This document shows positions 11,216-22,165 of a stretch of DNA of 64,000 nt, in pieces. The notes under the pieces are model-generated. The model was not told where the DNA came from. It did not search any database and saw only the letters and a list, made by a program, of their open reading frames with translations. The position numbers and the translations under genes were made by a program. Positions within the stretch are counted from its first letter, which is position 1. The number at the start of each line of letters is the position of its first letter. The stretch spans positions 1-64,000 of the forward strand of contig NW_024086783.1 of NCBI RefSeq assembly GCF_009730915.1, in the 5' to 3' direction. The DNA comes from Dioscorea cayenensis subsp. rotundata. Lineage: Eukaryota > Streptophyta > Magnoliopsida > Dioscoreales > Dioscoreaceae.

Positions 11216-12045
11216 GGGAGGAGATTGGACGTGGATTTTGGTATTGGCTTTCCATTTCTTGAATTTGTTATTATTATTATTATTATTATTTTATTTTTAT
11301 GTTTTTTTTTGGGTGTTTTGGGTAAAGGTTGGGGTTGAGGAGAGGGAGGAAAGGAGGAGAAAGGGGATGGTGAGGCGAGGTGGTGGGAGATAAAATTGGG
11401 GTTGATAAAAATTGACTTTTTGACCAAGTCAATGAGTTGACTTTGGATGGGAGGACATAATGTGATTGGGGGATTAGTTTTTTAAAATAAGTATATTAAT
11501 AATTCATTTTTTTTAAAAAAATATTAATATTAATATTATATGTATGTATGTATTCATTACTATTTAGCAAAAAAAAAATAAAATAAGTTTGAAATTGTTT
11601 GTTTTAAGTAATATTAATTAAGTAAAAAATTGGTGGGTCTAAATAAAAGTTTTTTTATAACTTTTATCTATTGATCAAACGCCATTTTGCATCACCCTGA
11701 ATCAGGATTTGAACTTTCACCTATAAATTGAGAGAAAAATGAAATACCAATTATCTTATTATAAAATAGTTGGTTATAAGGTATTTGTGAATACAATGAT
11801 AATATGAAATAATTAAAAAGGTTATTTTTATTATACCATGAAATTAGAATGATTAACAGATGAGGAGATGTATGGAAGAATGTTTCAATTGGTATCATTG
11901 ATATTATTAAGAATAAATTCGATCAAAATTACATTAGGGAAAATCACTATTAATATGATGCAATTTCAAGCTATAATTCACCATTAAAAAAAAAATAAAC
12001 CTAAAAAATGGAAAAAAGAAACTTATTTGTTTTCACTTAAGAAAA
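11216..12045. other. Promoter side of the receptor-kinase gene and intergenic DNA
   Basis: The stretch holds an (ATT)n run at about 11267-11291 and otherwise plain AT-rich sequence. Short frames on both strands have no recognisable content. I do not see a convincing TATA box. Confidence 0.4.
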
Positions 12046-12050
12046 ATTAC

Positions 12051-12243
12051 TGAAATGAAATTGAAACCCCACAGAAAATGAGATGTATATTGAGTCTTTT
12101 ATAGAGTACATGTACATCATTTGAAAGTTTGAATGTTAACAATAAACAAAACAGAATAGGCTACAAAGGTGGAGTTGTTATATGAACGAGTCAATGCTTG
12201 CATGTGTTTATAATGTAATGCAAACATGTTTAATTCCTTAACA
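12051..12243 (-). repeat. LTR (3' side) of the copia fossil
   Basis: A 193-bp copy starting tgaaatgaaattg and ending ccttaaca on the plus strand, the inverse of TGTTAAGG...TTTCA. It pairs with 14621-14813 with two differences. LTRs this short are unusual for a copia element of this type. Confidence 0.95.
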
Positions 12244-14574
12244 ACCCCCCGCAGTCACAGCCAATGGTGAAGTAATGCTGAGGCTGGACTTAAACTCATG
12301 AAAGAGCTGGGTTGGGAGTCCCTTTGTGAAAATGTCAGCAAATTGTGAAGAGGAAGGAACATGAAGAACACGGACTTCACCGAGAGCGACCTTTTCACGA
12401 ACGAAATGTATATCAAGTTCGATGTGTTTCATGCGACGATGCTGCACAGGATTAGATGATAAGTAAACCGCACTGACGTTGTCGCAATAGATTATAGTGG
12501 CTTTCGACAAGGGCCGGTGCAGTTCCATGAGAAGTTGCCGCAACCAACATGTCTCGGCAACCACATGAGCAACAGCACGATATTCCGCTTCTGCACTAGA
12601 CCTGGATACTGTGGTTTGGCGCTTTGAGGACCACGAAACAAGATTATCTCCAAGGAAAACGCAATACCCGGAGGTGGAACGTCGAGTGTCAGGGCACCCG
12701 GCCCAATCAGCATCGGAGTAGGCGATTAATTCAGTGGTGGAAGAATTTTTGTACAACTGCAGCCCATGATCAAGTGTGCCATTCAGGTAACGCAGGATGC
12801 GTTTGATGAGCTGCATATGAGGTTCCCTTGGATCATGCATATGAAGACACACCTGTTGGACAGCATAGGAGATATCAGGTCTAGTGAATGTGAGATACTG
12901 TAGAGCGCCAGCAAGACTTCGGTAGTGAGAAGGATCAGGTATAGGCAGCCCACTAGAAGAAAGCTTAGGACGAGAATCAATGGGAGTAAGACAGGGATTA
13001 CACTTTGTCATGCCAGCACGTGCGAGTATGTCCGACGCATACTTACTTTGGGAAAGGAAGAGACCAGTAGGTGTACGAGAAACAACAATGCCGAGAAAAT
13101 GATGCAAAACACCAAGGTCCGTCATGGCGAACTCAGAACACAGAGAAGAAATGATACGACGAAGAAGAGCATTTGATGAAGCAGTGAGAATGATGTCGTC
13201 GACGTAGAGGAGGATCACGTTTTTGGTCCGTAGATCCTTCACAGACATGCCAAAAGGATCAAATTCCACAGAACATTGATTGTCAGTAGTGAATTTTCGG
13301 ACAGAAACAAGATTTTTGATAATATTTGGTGCGACAAGAATATTGTGTAAGAAGAGTGGGGAGTGTGAGGAAGGAAAAGAGAGATTTCCAGTGTCAGTGA
13401 TGGGAATAGAAGCACCATTGCCAACAAGGATTCGAGTAAAATTTGAAGGAACAGGTGAAGGAGAAGAGAGAATACCTGTCTCGGAAGTCATATGTGCTGT
13501 AGCACCGGAGTCCATGTACCAGTCGTTGCCGCTAGGTGCTTGTAAGGACATGTTGTTGAGGGCGCCGATAAGAGCAGATTGGTCCCATGTTTGGGTATTG
13601 GGGACTGATGCGGAAGTCGGATATGTGACAGGCATGACCGGTGCAAGTGTCGTATGCGCCTGATGCATTGGTGAAGGGTGCGAGCCAAGAACACCAGGGC
13701 CACTCGAAGCACGCCATTGATACGGCCATGCAGGAACAGCACCTGTCCACGGATTGTACATCGGCGTCCATTGGGATGACTTGGTAGTCGAGTGTTGACC
13801 CATGCCACGACCACCATTACGGCCAGTGCGACCACCGCGGTCCTTGCCACGGCCTCCACGTCCACGAGTGCCAGTGCTGCGATCACGGAAGGAGGAGGAA
13901 GTTGAGACAAGGATTGTTGCGGCAGTATTCTTAGAAAGGTTGTTGCATCGTGTTTCCTCAAGGAGAAGGAGAGAGCGAGCTTGGATAAAGGTTGGGAAAG
14001 GAGACTGCATGGGCATCAGGGTGGCCATCGTGGCATATTGGTCATTTAAACCTCGGAGCATGGTGAGAACCAAAGTCTCGTCGGAGATGGCCTGACCGAC
14101 GTCGCCAAGTGCGTCGGCAAGGGTTTTGAGTTTATGACAATAGTCAGACATTGTCATATCACCTTGGACAATGCTGCGGAATTCGGCCTCAAGGAAAACG
14201 GCACGGCTCTTCTTGTTATCACGAAACAAGCTTTCAATATCAGTCCAGACAATGTAGGCGGTGGTGTCGGCGCGCATGACGATATCAAGTATTTCCATGG
14301 AGATGGAGCCATAGAGCCAGGAAAGCACGATGTAGTCGTGTTGCACCCATTCACTGTCCTCAGGGTGGGAATTTATGCCGTTGATGTGATCGGTGAGGCT
14401 GTATTTGCCAAGAGTGACGAGGAAGAGAGTTCGCCACTTTGAGTAGTTAGATGTCTGGAGGTCGAGGATAATAGGAACATGTGTTTTAATACTAGCCACA
14501 TTGATGGCTTGGGTGGAAGGAGAGGAGGAGGAGGATGAAGAAGTGGTATTGGAGTTTGTCGACAGGGTGGTCAT
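12238..14574 (-). CDS. Copia Gag / partial Pol open frame of the fossil element
   Basis: The frame is open for 778 codons from MTTLSTNSNTTSS. Order: a copia Gag (gag-polypeptide/UBN2-type; residues about 25-200 with the YSKWRTLF and RAVFLEAEFRSI lines), a Gly/Arg-rich basic stretch, WYMDSGATAHMTS typical of the protease side, then LLYVDDIILTAS of reverse transcriptase and the RNase H block ending in ADIFTKGLP. Integrase is not seen, so the product could not support retrotransposition by itself. An upstream in-frame Met lies inside the LTR and is not used as the start. Confidence 0.85.
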   Translation of the reverse strand: MTTLSTNSNTTSSSSSSSPSTQAINVASIKTHVPIILDLQTSNYSKWRTLFLVTLGKYSLTDHINGINSHPEDSEWVQHDYIVLSWLYGSISMEILDIVMRADTTAYIVWTDIESLFRDNKKSRAVFLEAEFRSIVQGDMTMSDYCHKLKTLADALGDVGQAISDETLVLTMLRGLNDQYATMATLMPMQSPFPTFIQARSLLLLEETRCNNLSKNTAATILVSTSSSFRDRSTGTRGRGGRGKDRGGRTGRNGGRGMGQHSTTKSSQWTPMYNPWTGAVPAWPYQWRASSGPGVLGSHPSPMHQAHTTLAPVMPVTYPTSASVPNTQTWDQSALIGALNNMSLQAPSGNDWYMDSGATAHMTSETGILSSPSPVPSNFTRILVGNGASIPITDTGNLSFPSSHSPLFLHNILVAPNIIKNLVSVRKFTTDNQCSVEFDPFGMSVKDLRTKNVILLYVDDIILTASSNALLRRIISSLCSEFAMTDLGVLHHFLGIVVSRTPTGLFLSQSKYASDILARAGMTKCNPCLTPIDSRPKLSSSGLPIPDPSHYRSLAGALQYLTFTRPDISYAVQQVCLHMHDPREPHMQLIKRILRYLNGTLDHGLQLYKNSSTTELIAYSDADWAGCPDTRRSTSGYCVFLGDNLVSWSSKRQTTVSRSSAEAEYRAVAHVVAETCWLRQLLMELHRPLSKATIIYCDNVSAVYLSSNPVQHRRMKHIELDIHFVREKVALGEVRVLHVPSSSQFADIFTKGLPTQLFHEFKSSLSITSPLAVTAGGC

Positions 14575-14620
14575 GGCTTTGGGTGGGCAAGGCAAGAGCT
14601 GGTATGGGTCTCTGATACCA

Positions 14621-14813
14621 TGAAATGAAATTGAAACCCCACAGAAAATGAGATGTATATTGAGTCTTTTATAGAGTACATGTACATCATTTGAAAGTTT
14701 GAATGTTAACAATAAACAAAACAGAATAGGCTACAAAGGTGGAGTTGTTACATAAACGAGTCAATGCTTGCATGTGTTTATAATGTAATGCAAACATGTT
14801 TAATTCCTTAACA
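14621..14813 (-). repeat. LTR (5' side) of the copia fossil
   Basis: The promoter-side LTR of the element, 193 bp, almost identical to 12051-12243. It abuts the tRNA primer-binding site (TGGTATCAGAG read on the minus strand, ending at 14620) and the ATTAC target duplication at 14814-14818. Confidence 0.95.
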
Positions 14814-14818
14814 ATTAC

Positions 14819-15328
14819 CTTTTAAAAAAAAATAAGAAAAATTAGTTAGAAACTTTCAAATAGAGATTATTATGTGATAAATTTCAAATAACTTGTAAAA
14901 GATGCTATTGTTACAAAATTTTAAATGTGATAAATTTTATATTTTCCAAGGGGATTTGAGGAAATTTACAGTTCTCAGCCGTATTTATATAATTATTATG
15001 TTTCTAGGGGTCTAAAGAGTAAAAAGTATCATCTTCTCCATTGTACTGTCCGGTGACCTACACTTCACCATCGCCACTCTCAATCAAAGCTCCCGCCTTT
15101 TTCCAAAAAAAAGCCCCAAATGGACGAAACCATAGCTTCTCATAACCCCAATTTCTCTCTTCCAATCTCGAATTCGTTTCATTCTCCCCAATGTTTTGGT
15201 TCTCCTCCTTGAGATCTGCCCAGCAATGCTAATTTCAGCTCTTTCCGTTTGAAAAACTTCAGATCCATCTCGTTTTTCTTTTGATTTGTTGGTTTTTTTG
15301 TGTATTTATTTTGAAATTTTTAGAATTG
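14819..15328 (+). promoter_or_regulatory. Upstream region of the polygalacturonase-like gene
   Basis: The copia fossil ends about 510 bp before the start codon, so it sits close to the promoter. From about 15040 the base composition becomes pyrimidine-rich, which fits a 5' UTR. No clear TATA box was identified. Confidence 0.4.
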
Positions 15329-18300
15329 ATGATGGAGATCTTCTCCCCGAGTGGGAGACTCCACATGGCAGGCCAGCGTCGGTGGCTCCCGTCGGCGATC
15401 CCGGGAAACCGGCCCTTCCTCATTGGTCTGTGGGTTTTAGGGTTTGCTTTGGTGTTTCTTTGGCAGCGGGGCTCGGTGGTTGGCCGTGGACCACGGATGT
15501 TCTCATGGGCTGCGCCGCCTCGTCCGTTGCCAAAGCTCCGGCCATTGGCATTCAATCTCACGGACTTTGGAGGAGTTGGGGATGGAGTTACTTTGAATAC
15601 TGAGGCTTTCGAGAGGGCGGTGGCATTCATATCGAAGCTGAGGAAGAAGGGAGGAGGGCAGCTGAATGTGCAGGCTGGTGTTTGGCTCACGGCGCCTTTC
15701 AATCTCACAAGCCATATGACTCTCTTCTTGGCCGAGGGCGCTGTTATTCTTGGAATTCAGGTGAAAAAAATTCTTCTTTTGTTCGTAATGTTTGTCAGAT
15801 GTTGAGTAGCACCTCGTGTCAAAAATTGGATTTTTAGCTGATTCTTGTGTCATAAGAATACCAAGTGCTTCTGTTCTATAAACATGAAGTGCGGCCATCT
15901 TCGTGTTATTGTCTATCAATTAATGGTGATGGCTTATCATTCAGCTTCACATTCTTTGCCTTTTATTTTTATTACAGTGAAATGTAAATTGTTACAATTT
16001 GTTGTGTTGAATCTATGATTATGATGAAGAGCACCATTGCTGATTTTGTGATTTTAGTCAGAAGTTCTTAATCTGTGCATTGTAACAGGATGAAAGTTAT
16101 TGGCCGCTAATGCCTCCATTGCGGTCATATGGACATGGGAGGGAACAAAAGGGACCTCGCTATGGGAGTCTGATTCATGGCCAAAATCTCAAGGATGTGG
16201 TTATAACAGGTTAGGGACATGTATTTCTTGTTATGTGGTATGACATTACTTTCTGTTGATGATGATATTACTAAGATATAATAGAAAGAAGTACATAATG
16301 GAGTTCAGGCACTAAACTGTAACTATTTATATTGACACATTTAGTCATTTAAGCAAATATCTTGGAGAAAGAAATAGATAGAGAACCATTATAACATAAA
16401 ATTAGTGTAGCATGCTATCATACGTTCATCATTAGGATATCACTATTTGTGCACATGAATTTGTGGCACACTTATTGTGAAATTGCAAATTTAGATCATT
16501 CTTAGTGTCTGGTGCAGCTTGACAACTGCAACTATTCATTGCACAGATTGAAATTTGCTACCCTTTTCTTTGTGGTGTATAGCACATGTTCAGTTTACAT
16601 TTGATATTGGTCATGTGCGCAAGAGTTTGTGCTTGTGTTTTATGCTTTTTTGTGGAATTGTATTGACAACTGTGTCTATTCACGGCAAAACTGTTCTAAA
16701 TGTCTCCAAATGGATTGAATCCGCTGGCCCTTTCCTTTGGGTGAACAAACCACATGTTCAGTTTACACATCATATTGATCTTGTTCTCAACACTGAGGGC
16801 ATTACATTTGTCCCCCCTTTCTTATTTTCCTTCCAGTAATGCTTGTCTCATAGGTTTGTTATTCTTTTTATCTACACTCATAACTATTCATATATACAAA
16901 TAAATATGTGCCCTTATGTCTCACAAAATTTCATTTCTGGCCCACTTTTTAATTTAATTTGTTCATTTGAGGTCAATCCTGAGGGAAATCTTCTGGTCAT
17001 TTTATTAAGTTAGAAGAAAATGAAAAGTAAAACTCCTCAGAGGTGAATATTAGAGGATGGCTTGTGACATACTCACCTTATATTTCAGAATCCATGCATA
17101 TGCAATATAAGTACCGAAAGAAATTATTGGATCTTGATAGGAGTTAAATCCTACTGAAAAGAGATGGAAAGAAGAAAGCAAACATATGCACATAATATGA
17201 ATTTAAGTGTGATAATAACTAATGTATAAAAGTTTTTCCTGTATAGGGGAGAGAATATGAAATTTGGGACAAAGCAATTGATACATGACTATAGAGTCTA
17301 GTCATCTATCTATATGAGGATTGATTTTGATAGTTTGGTAAATGCAAAATATACTTACGTGAAAAGGTAAAATGCCTAGCATTGGCATCATGCAGTGATC
17401 TAGATGATTTTAGTTATAATCAATGCAGAATTTATGTATGGAAAGGCAAGAATGAAGCTTGGTTGCTAAATTGTTAGGTTTAATGCTGATCTTCAGTTTT
17501 GGGGATGAAGGTAACATATGCAATTCCAGCATGCGACAGATAGAATCCTAGACAAAATAATTGATGTACTCATATAGATAGAATTCTAGGCATATGCAAG
17601 TCCAGTGATTTAGTGACTATTTCTGATTTTCTTCCTAGAGATTGGTTAAATTTCAACGACAACGGTAATGGCAAGCAGCAACAGCATGGGCAACTTTTTG
17701 TTTAGCTCAAAGTAAGACTTTGTAATCAAACCATAGATAAGACTATGAGATGAGACATAAACTGGATTTGTCTCCTCCAATCAAAAGGTGCAATCTCTGG
17801 CCTGGTTTTTCCAAAGTCATTCGCGTCAGCAATGTAACATATTGTCTTTACTGAATACTAATCATATGCTGAATACATTCACAAGCAATTAGGATTGAGC
17901 ATAGACTATTTCTGCTCTTATCTTCCCTTAATGGCATTGAAGACTACTGTTAAAGAATTCAATCTGTGCAGCTTCTCAGTTATTTGTGTTGTGCTTGTGC
18001 CTTCATATAGATTTGTCATCCAGTATATCTAAATAATCTTGCAAGTTCCAACCGGCTTTGGGACTCTAAAATTGTGATAATATTTCAATCAAGGCTGTTC
18101 ATATTGGATGGTGGGCATCCTAGTTCTACTTGGCTTTGAAAAGTCTGTCGGTATTAGGTGGTTTTTTATCCCCTTGTCCGAATAAAACGCAACCTGCTTA
18201 AGCAATCTATGAACTACTGGGACCGGATGTTTGTCAGTCAGTAAATAAAATGGGCATTCATGAATTCCTTGTGTTGTACTTGAGATGAAATCCAATAAAA

Positions 18301-20085
18301 CTTTATTATGGTTGTTTTTCTTCCTCAATTAATATTTAACCAGCTGATGTCTGAGAATGGTTTCTCTTTTCATTTAATTGGTTCATCATTTAGGACACAA
18401 TGGCACAATAGATGGACAAGGCAAATCATGGTGGACAAAGTTCCGTAAGAAATTGCTCAAGCATACGAGGGGGCCCCTTGTACAGATCATGTGGTCCAGA
18501 GATATTGTTATTTCCAACATAACTTTACAAAATTCTCCTTTCTGGACTCTTCATCCCTATGATTGCAAAAATGTAACCATCACAAATCTCACCATCTTGG
18601 CCCCTGTCTCTGGAGCTCCGAATACAGATGGAATAAATCCAGGTATTATTGCTTCTCTTTGTCTTATATCCTCTCACCAATTCATATTTATGCTTTTTTT
18701 TTTTAACCATAGAACATGTACCCAAGGCATGAGGCTACATAATTTTATGTTTCATGCCCATTCATTGGCACTGCTTCTTTGCTGACTTGCCGATTCTGAT
18801 TGTTGGTCATGGCCTACTCAGATTCCTGCCGGGATATGGTAATAGAGAATTGTTACATCTCTGTCGGTGATGATGGAGTAGCAATAAAAAGTGGCTGGGA
18901 TCAGTATGGAATTGCATATGGCCAGCCATCAATGAACATTTTAATACGCAATCTAGTAGTCCGCTCTGTCGTCAGGTGTGTTCTTAAACAGTTTAATATG
19001 TTTATATGTACTCACTCACACTAGGAGTCCATGGTTTGTCAGGAAACTTAACTACAATCTGTGATTGTACTGTGGTTCAGTTTATGCATCAAGTGTTGTT
19101 GTTTGGAATTTCTAACCTTGTAAGAACCTATAGGAATACCTCTAATATAAGAGAGCTACCAGTTTACGCTTAGGATTCCCAAACTTATCCTGGTTAGATG
19201 TATGATGTAGATAAGATACATGCAAACTTGACCACGTTATCTTTGTTTATGTTACACGCATATTTCCTATCAAAACTATTTCAAAGATAAGCAATCATAC
19301 TCAGTGCTCCCTTAGTTTCTCACTCATGCCATCCTCAGCAACTTGGCTTGCAGGTAAGGATGTACAACTCTTGATTAGTTTAAAGTGGAAATTAAACAAA
19401 TGCATTGCATTTGCCCAATTCTTCTTTGATGTCCTGACAAAATGTAGTTATGCTCTTCTACTATTTCTTTTTCCATTCTGGAGAAGGTTTATACCGAATA
19501 ATGATATTTCACATTCTGATTGAACACTAAAATTGATTTATCATTCTATCCTCATGCAGTGCTGGAGTCTCAATAGGCAGTGAAATGTCTGGAGGAGTTT
19601 CTAATGTTTCGGTGGAAAACGTTCATATCTGGGAATCTAGACGTGGGGTCAGGATTAAAACTGCACCTGGGAGAGGTGGATATGTCCGAGGCATCTCATA
19701 CCGCAACATAACATTCGATAATGTTCGTGTTGGGATTGTAATAAAGACCGACTACAATGAGCACCCAGATGAAGGTTTTGATCCCAAGGCTACCCCTACA
19801 CTCAAGAATATCAGCTTTACCGGCATACATGGCCAAGAGGTCCGAGTCCCAGTCCGTATCCAGGGCAGTGAAGAAATACCAGTGAAGGATATCACATTCC
19901 AGGATATGTCAGTCGGCATATCCTACAAAAAGAAGCATATTTTCCAGTGCTCCTTTGTCCAAGGGCGTGTGATCGGTTCGGTCTTCCCGGCACCATGTGA
20001 AAACCTGGATAAATATGACGAGCGAGGACAGCTGGTGATGCGCTCCATCTCACAGAACAATACAGATATCGACTATGACTTCTGA
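15329..20085 (+). CDS. Membrane-anchored polygalacturonase-like protein (GH28, pectin-lyase fold)
   Basis: Five exons, 15329-15760, 16089-16209, 18394-18642, 18822-18975 and 19560-20085, all with GT-AG introns, give 493 aa. The start is one of two adjacent Mets (MMEIFSPSG); upstream in-frame sequence is 5' UTR. A hydrophobic segment near residues 28-48 (LIGLWVLGFALVFLW) suggests a signal anchor. The beta-helix domain begins at FNLTDFGGVGDG. GH28 signatures are NTDGINP, VGDDGVAIKSG and RGVRIKTAPGRGG. In place of the usual catalytic GHG the protein has SIGSEMSGG, as in a known plant subclade, so its enzyme activity is not certain. GH28 enzymes hydrolyse demethylated pectin in the cell wall. The length fits the subclade. 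Confidence 0.93.
16520..16790 (+). repeat. Imperfect tandem duplication in polygalacturonase intron 2
   Basis: Two lines about 145-170 bp apart correspond: gacaactgcaactattca with gacaactgtgtctattca, and cacatgttcagtttacat with cacatgttcagtttacac. The open frame 16555-16839 is a by-product of this intronic duplication and is not called as a gene. Confidence 0.55.
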
Positions 20086-21248
20086 ACCGAAAAAGTAAAA
20101 ACAAAAATTTTCACTTGAACTGGTCGCCTTTGTTGTTCATCAGGAGAGAAAAGGACAATAATAACATTGTCCTCATACAATTTCCTTTTCGTCTCTTTTT
20201 TTTTTTATATATATCAGGCTTGTACATACAGAGCATTTGATTATTAATATTTATGGAATCTCAGAAAATGAGTACTCTCATTTGATGTTCTTGCCACCAA
20301 TTACTTGTTACTTTATGTTGTTGTAAAAAACACATAACTTTGTATCAGAAATTGCAGATGTTACTTCAGTATAAGAATGAATGTGGTAATACTGATTAAT
20401 CCTTATTCTCAGCAATGCTGCCAAGGCAAATGGAGCTTCATCAGGCTATGGCACTCTTCAGGTTCACTTCTAAACCTCAATTGGTTGTTACTCCAGTTAA
20501 TTTGCAAGTTACTGTTCCCATTTACATGTAGTTTCTTTGTCACCTAGTATCATAAAGTTCATCCATTATTGTGTTCACTGACAGCATTCTTTCATCTTCA
20601 TTTGGGTGCTTTTTCCCCCCCAATGCATATATATATATATATATATATATAAATATATTTCATATTTAAGAAATTGTCATTTTCTGAAAGCAAATGAGGT
20701 GATATTTTATTGATGATTGGTGTTGATTTTTCCTGTTGTGTCAGTGCAAGAAATAGGTGAAATGAAGCTTCCTGGATGCCTGATAAGGTGGACAATATTG
20801 CAAGTTGAAGGAGTCTCCATCCAATACTTTAAAAAAAAAGGTATTGCAAAACATGTCACTTAGTTTGGTCAACAAACAGCAATTTTTTAGTATGACTAAA
20901 ACTTGACATGCATTGATTAATTAAATCAATTTTTTTATTTCTTCTAATCCCATGCCAAAAAAGTGAGTTATCTAGAATGACACATTACATGAAGCTTGTA
21001 TCAACAATGGTCAAATATTTGACCCAATTAGCTTAAGTTTCTTTCATATGTGATGTAAAACTACAACCACTTTGTGTTATTCCAATTAGAAATACCTTTT
21101 TAATGAGATTTTTAATGTTTGGCATGCTGATCAGCAAAGGTGTGCTTGTAGGTTAAAATTTCATGAATTCTATTGATATATGTTTAATTTTAATTAACTT
21201 GGTTGTTCAACAATATATTTTTACTTTCTTGTGAAATTTTAGGTTTAA
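20086..21248. other. 3' flank of the polygalacturonase-like gene, no further gene seen
   Basis: The 3' UTR probably ends between 20220 and 20400. A (TA)n tract lies at about 20628-20650. No domain-bearing frame was found on either strand. Confidence 0.5.
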
Positions 21249-21521
21249 TTGTCATACATGTCTCTATAATTGTGTATTTTATGCCTTTTTAGTTTTTCTA
21301 ATATTTTTAAGTACAATTAAATCATCATATTTGGTCGAGTTGGGTCGTTATAGTCCGTGGTAATATTTTTAGGTATAATTAAGTCCTTGCAATATTTTTT
21401 GTAGAACACTTGGTCATTTACGCCGAGGACTAGAATGATGCTAGTTGAGGATATAATTATACCTAAAAATATTACAGAGACTAAAAAGACAGAAAGTACA
21501 CAATTACAAGGGCATGTAAAT
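21249..21521. mobile_element. Foldback MITE-like element
   Basis: The two ends are long imperfect inverted repeats of about 66 bp: tacatgtctctataattgtg on the left, and the complement of the right end, which reads tacatgcccttgtaattgtg. Between 21319 and 21453 is a short AT-rich spacer. The open frame 21435-21644 runs across the right end and is not a gene. It has no transposase, so it would be mobilised in trans. Confidence 0.7.
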
Positions 21522-21968
21522 TCTTTATTTATACAGTCTTCTACGTGTATATTTCAAAACATATACATGGCAGTAGTAGGAAGTGCAAGAAACCCAATTG
21601 CAAGAATTTCCATTACAGCAACTCAAACAGGAGATCAATTGTGATGTTGTGATAGACTTCACAACTTCATGCACGTTTTCCACACGTTCTCATGGTCAAA
21701 TGCAGACAAGAATGGAAACTTAGAGGAAAGTCCAAAGAGAACCACAACCTCTCTTTCATAAAGGTTTCACATTCCTATCTCTTATTGATATTATTATTGT
21801 TATTAATATTTTAACAAGTTTTAAATGTTCCTGTTCTCTGAAAGACAACTCAAAAAGTGACTTTCTTTTTTCTTTTGTTTGTATGAGTCATGAAAGAAGT
21901 TCAATTCTTGGGTGGTGGTTTGGTTAATTCTCACATGAGTTTTTTTCATGCTTCCTTAGTTGGTGTTT

Positions 21969-22019
21969 CTATATAATAAGTTAATAACTAGTCTTTGTCT
22001 GCTCCGTGTGCTCCACGTG
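21969..22019 (+). promoter_or_regulatory. TATA-like box and G-box before the JAZ gene
   Basis: ctatataata at about 21969 is a plausible TATA box about 195 bp before the start codon. A perfect palindromic CACGTG lies at 22014-22019. MYC2-type bHLH factors bind G-boxes, and JAZ genes are known to be induced by jasmonate through MYC2 in a feedback loop, so the site is consistent with the gene, though it falls just downstream of the TATA. Confidence 0.45.
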
Positions 22020-22165
22020 TTTCTTTGGGGGTGACTACAAAGAGAACCAAAAGCAAAGAGAGAAGAACCATTAAGGCAAGCTTGAAGGAGATAAAGAGGA
22101 ATTTATATATACACAAAGTGGGAAGAAAGCTAGACAAACACATTGGAAGTGTTTCTGAAGAGAAG

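Larger units (their letters stand above)
12051..14813 (-). mobile_element. Ty1/copia LTR retrotransposon fossil, young, incomplete pol
   Basis: Both ends are 193-bp LTRs with TG...CA termini, flanked by the 5-bp target duplication ATTAC (12046-12050 and 14814-14818). Next to the LTR at 14621-14813 lies a primer-binding site TGGTATCAGAG complementary to initiator Met-tRNA, and next to the other LTR a G-rich polypurine tract. The inner region encodes a copia-type Gag, a protease-like DSGATAHMTS motif, the YVDD part of reverse transcriptase and RNase H, but no recognisable integrase. The element is therefore broken (about one large loss) and could only have moved with help. The LTRs differ at 2 of 193 sites. 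With a commonly assumed plant rate of 1.3e-8 per site per year this is about 0.4 million years. Confidence 0.93.

Noticed and set aside
10203-11393. Several plus-strand frames of 84-125 codons
   Set aside because: They are antisense shadows of the receptor-kinase exon.
16555-16839. 94-codon open frame as a separate gene
   Set aside because: It lies in intron 2 of the polygalacturonase-like gene, is produced by an intronic duplication, and has no domain content.
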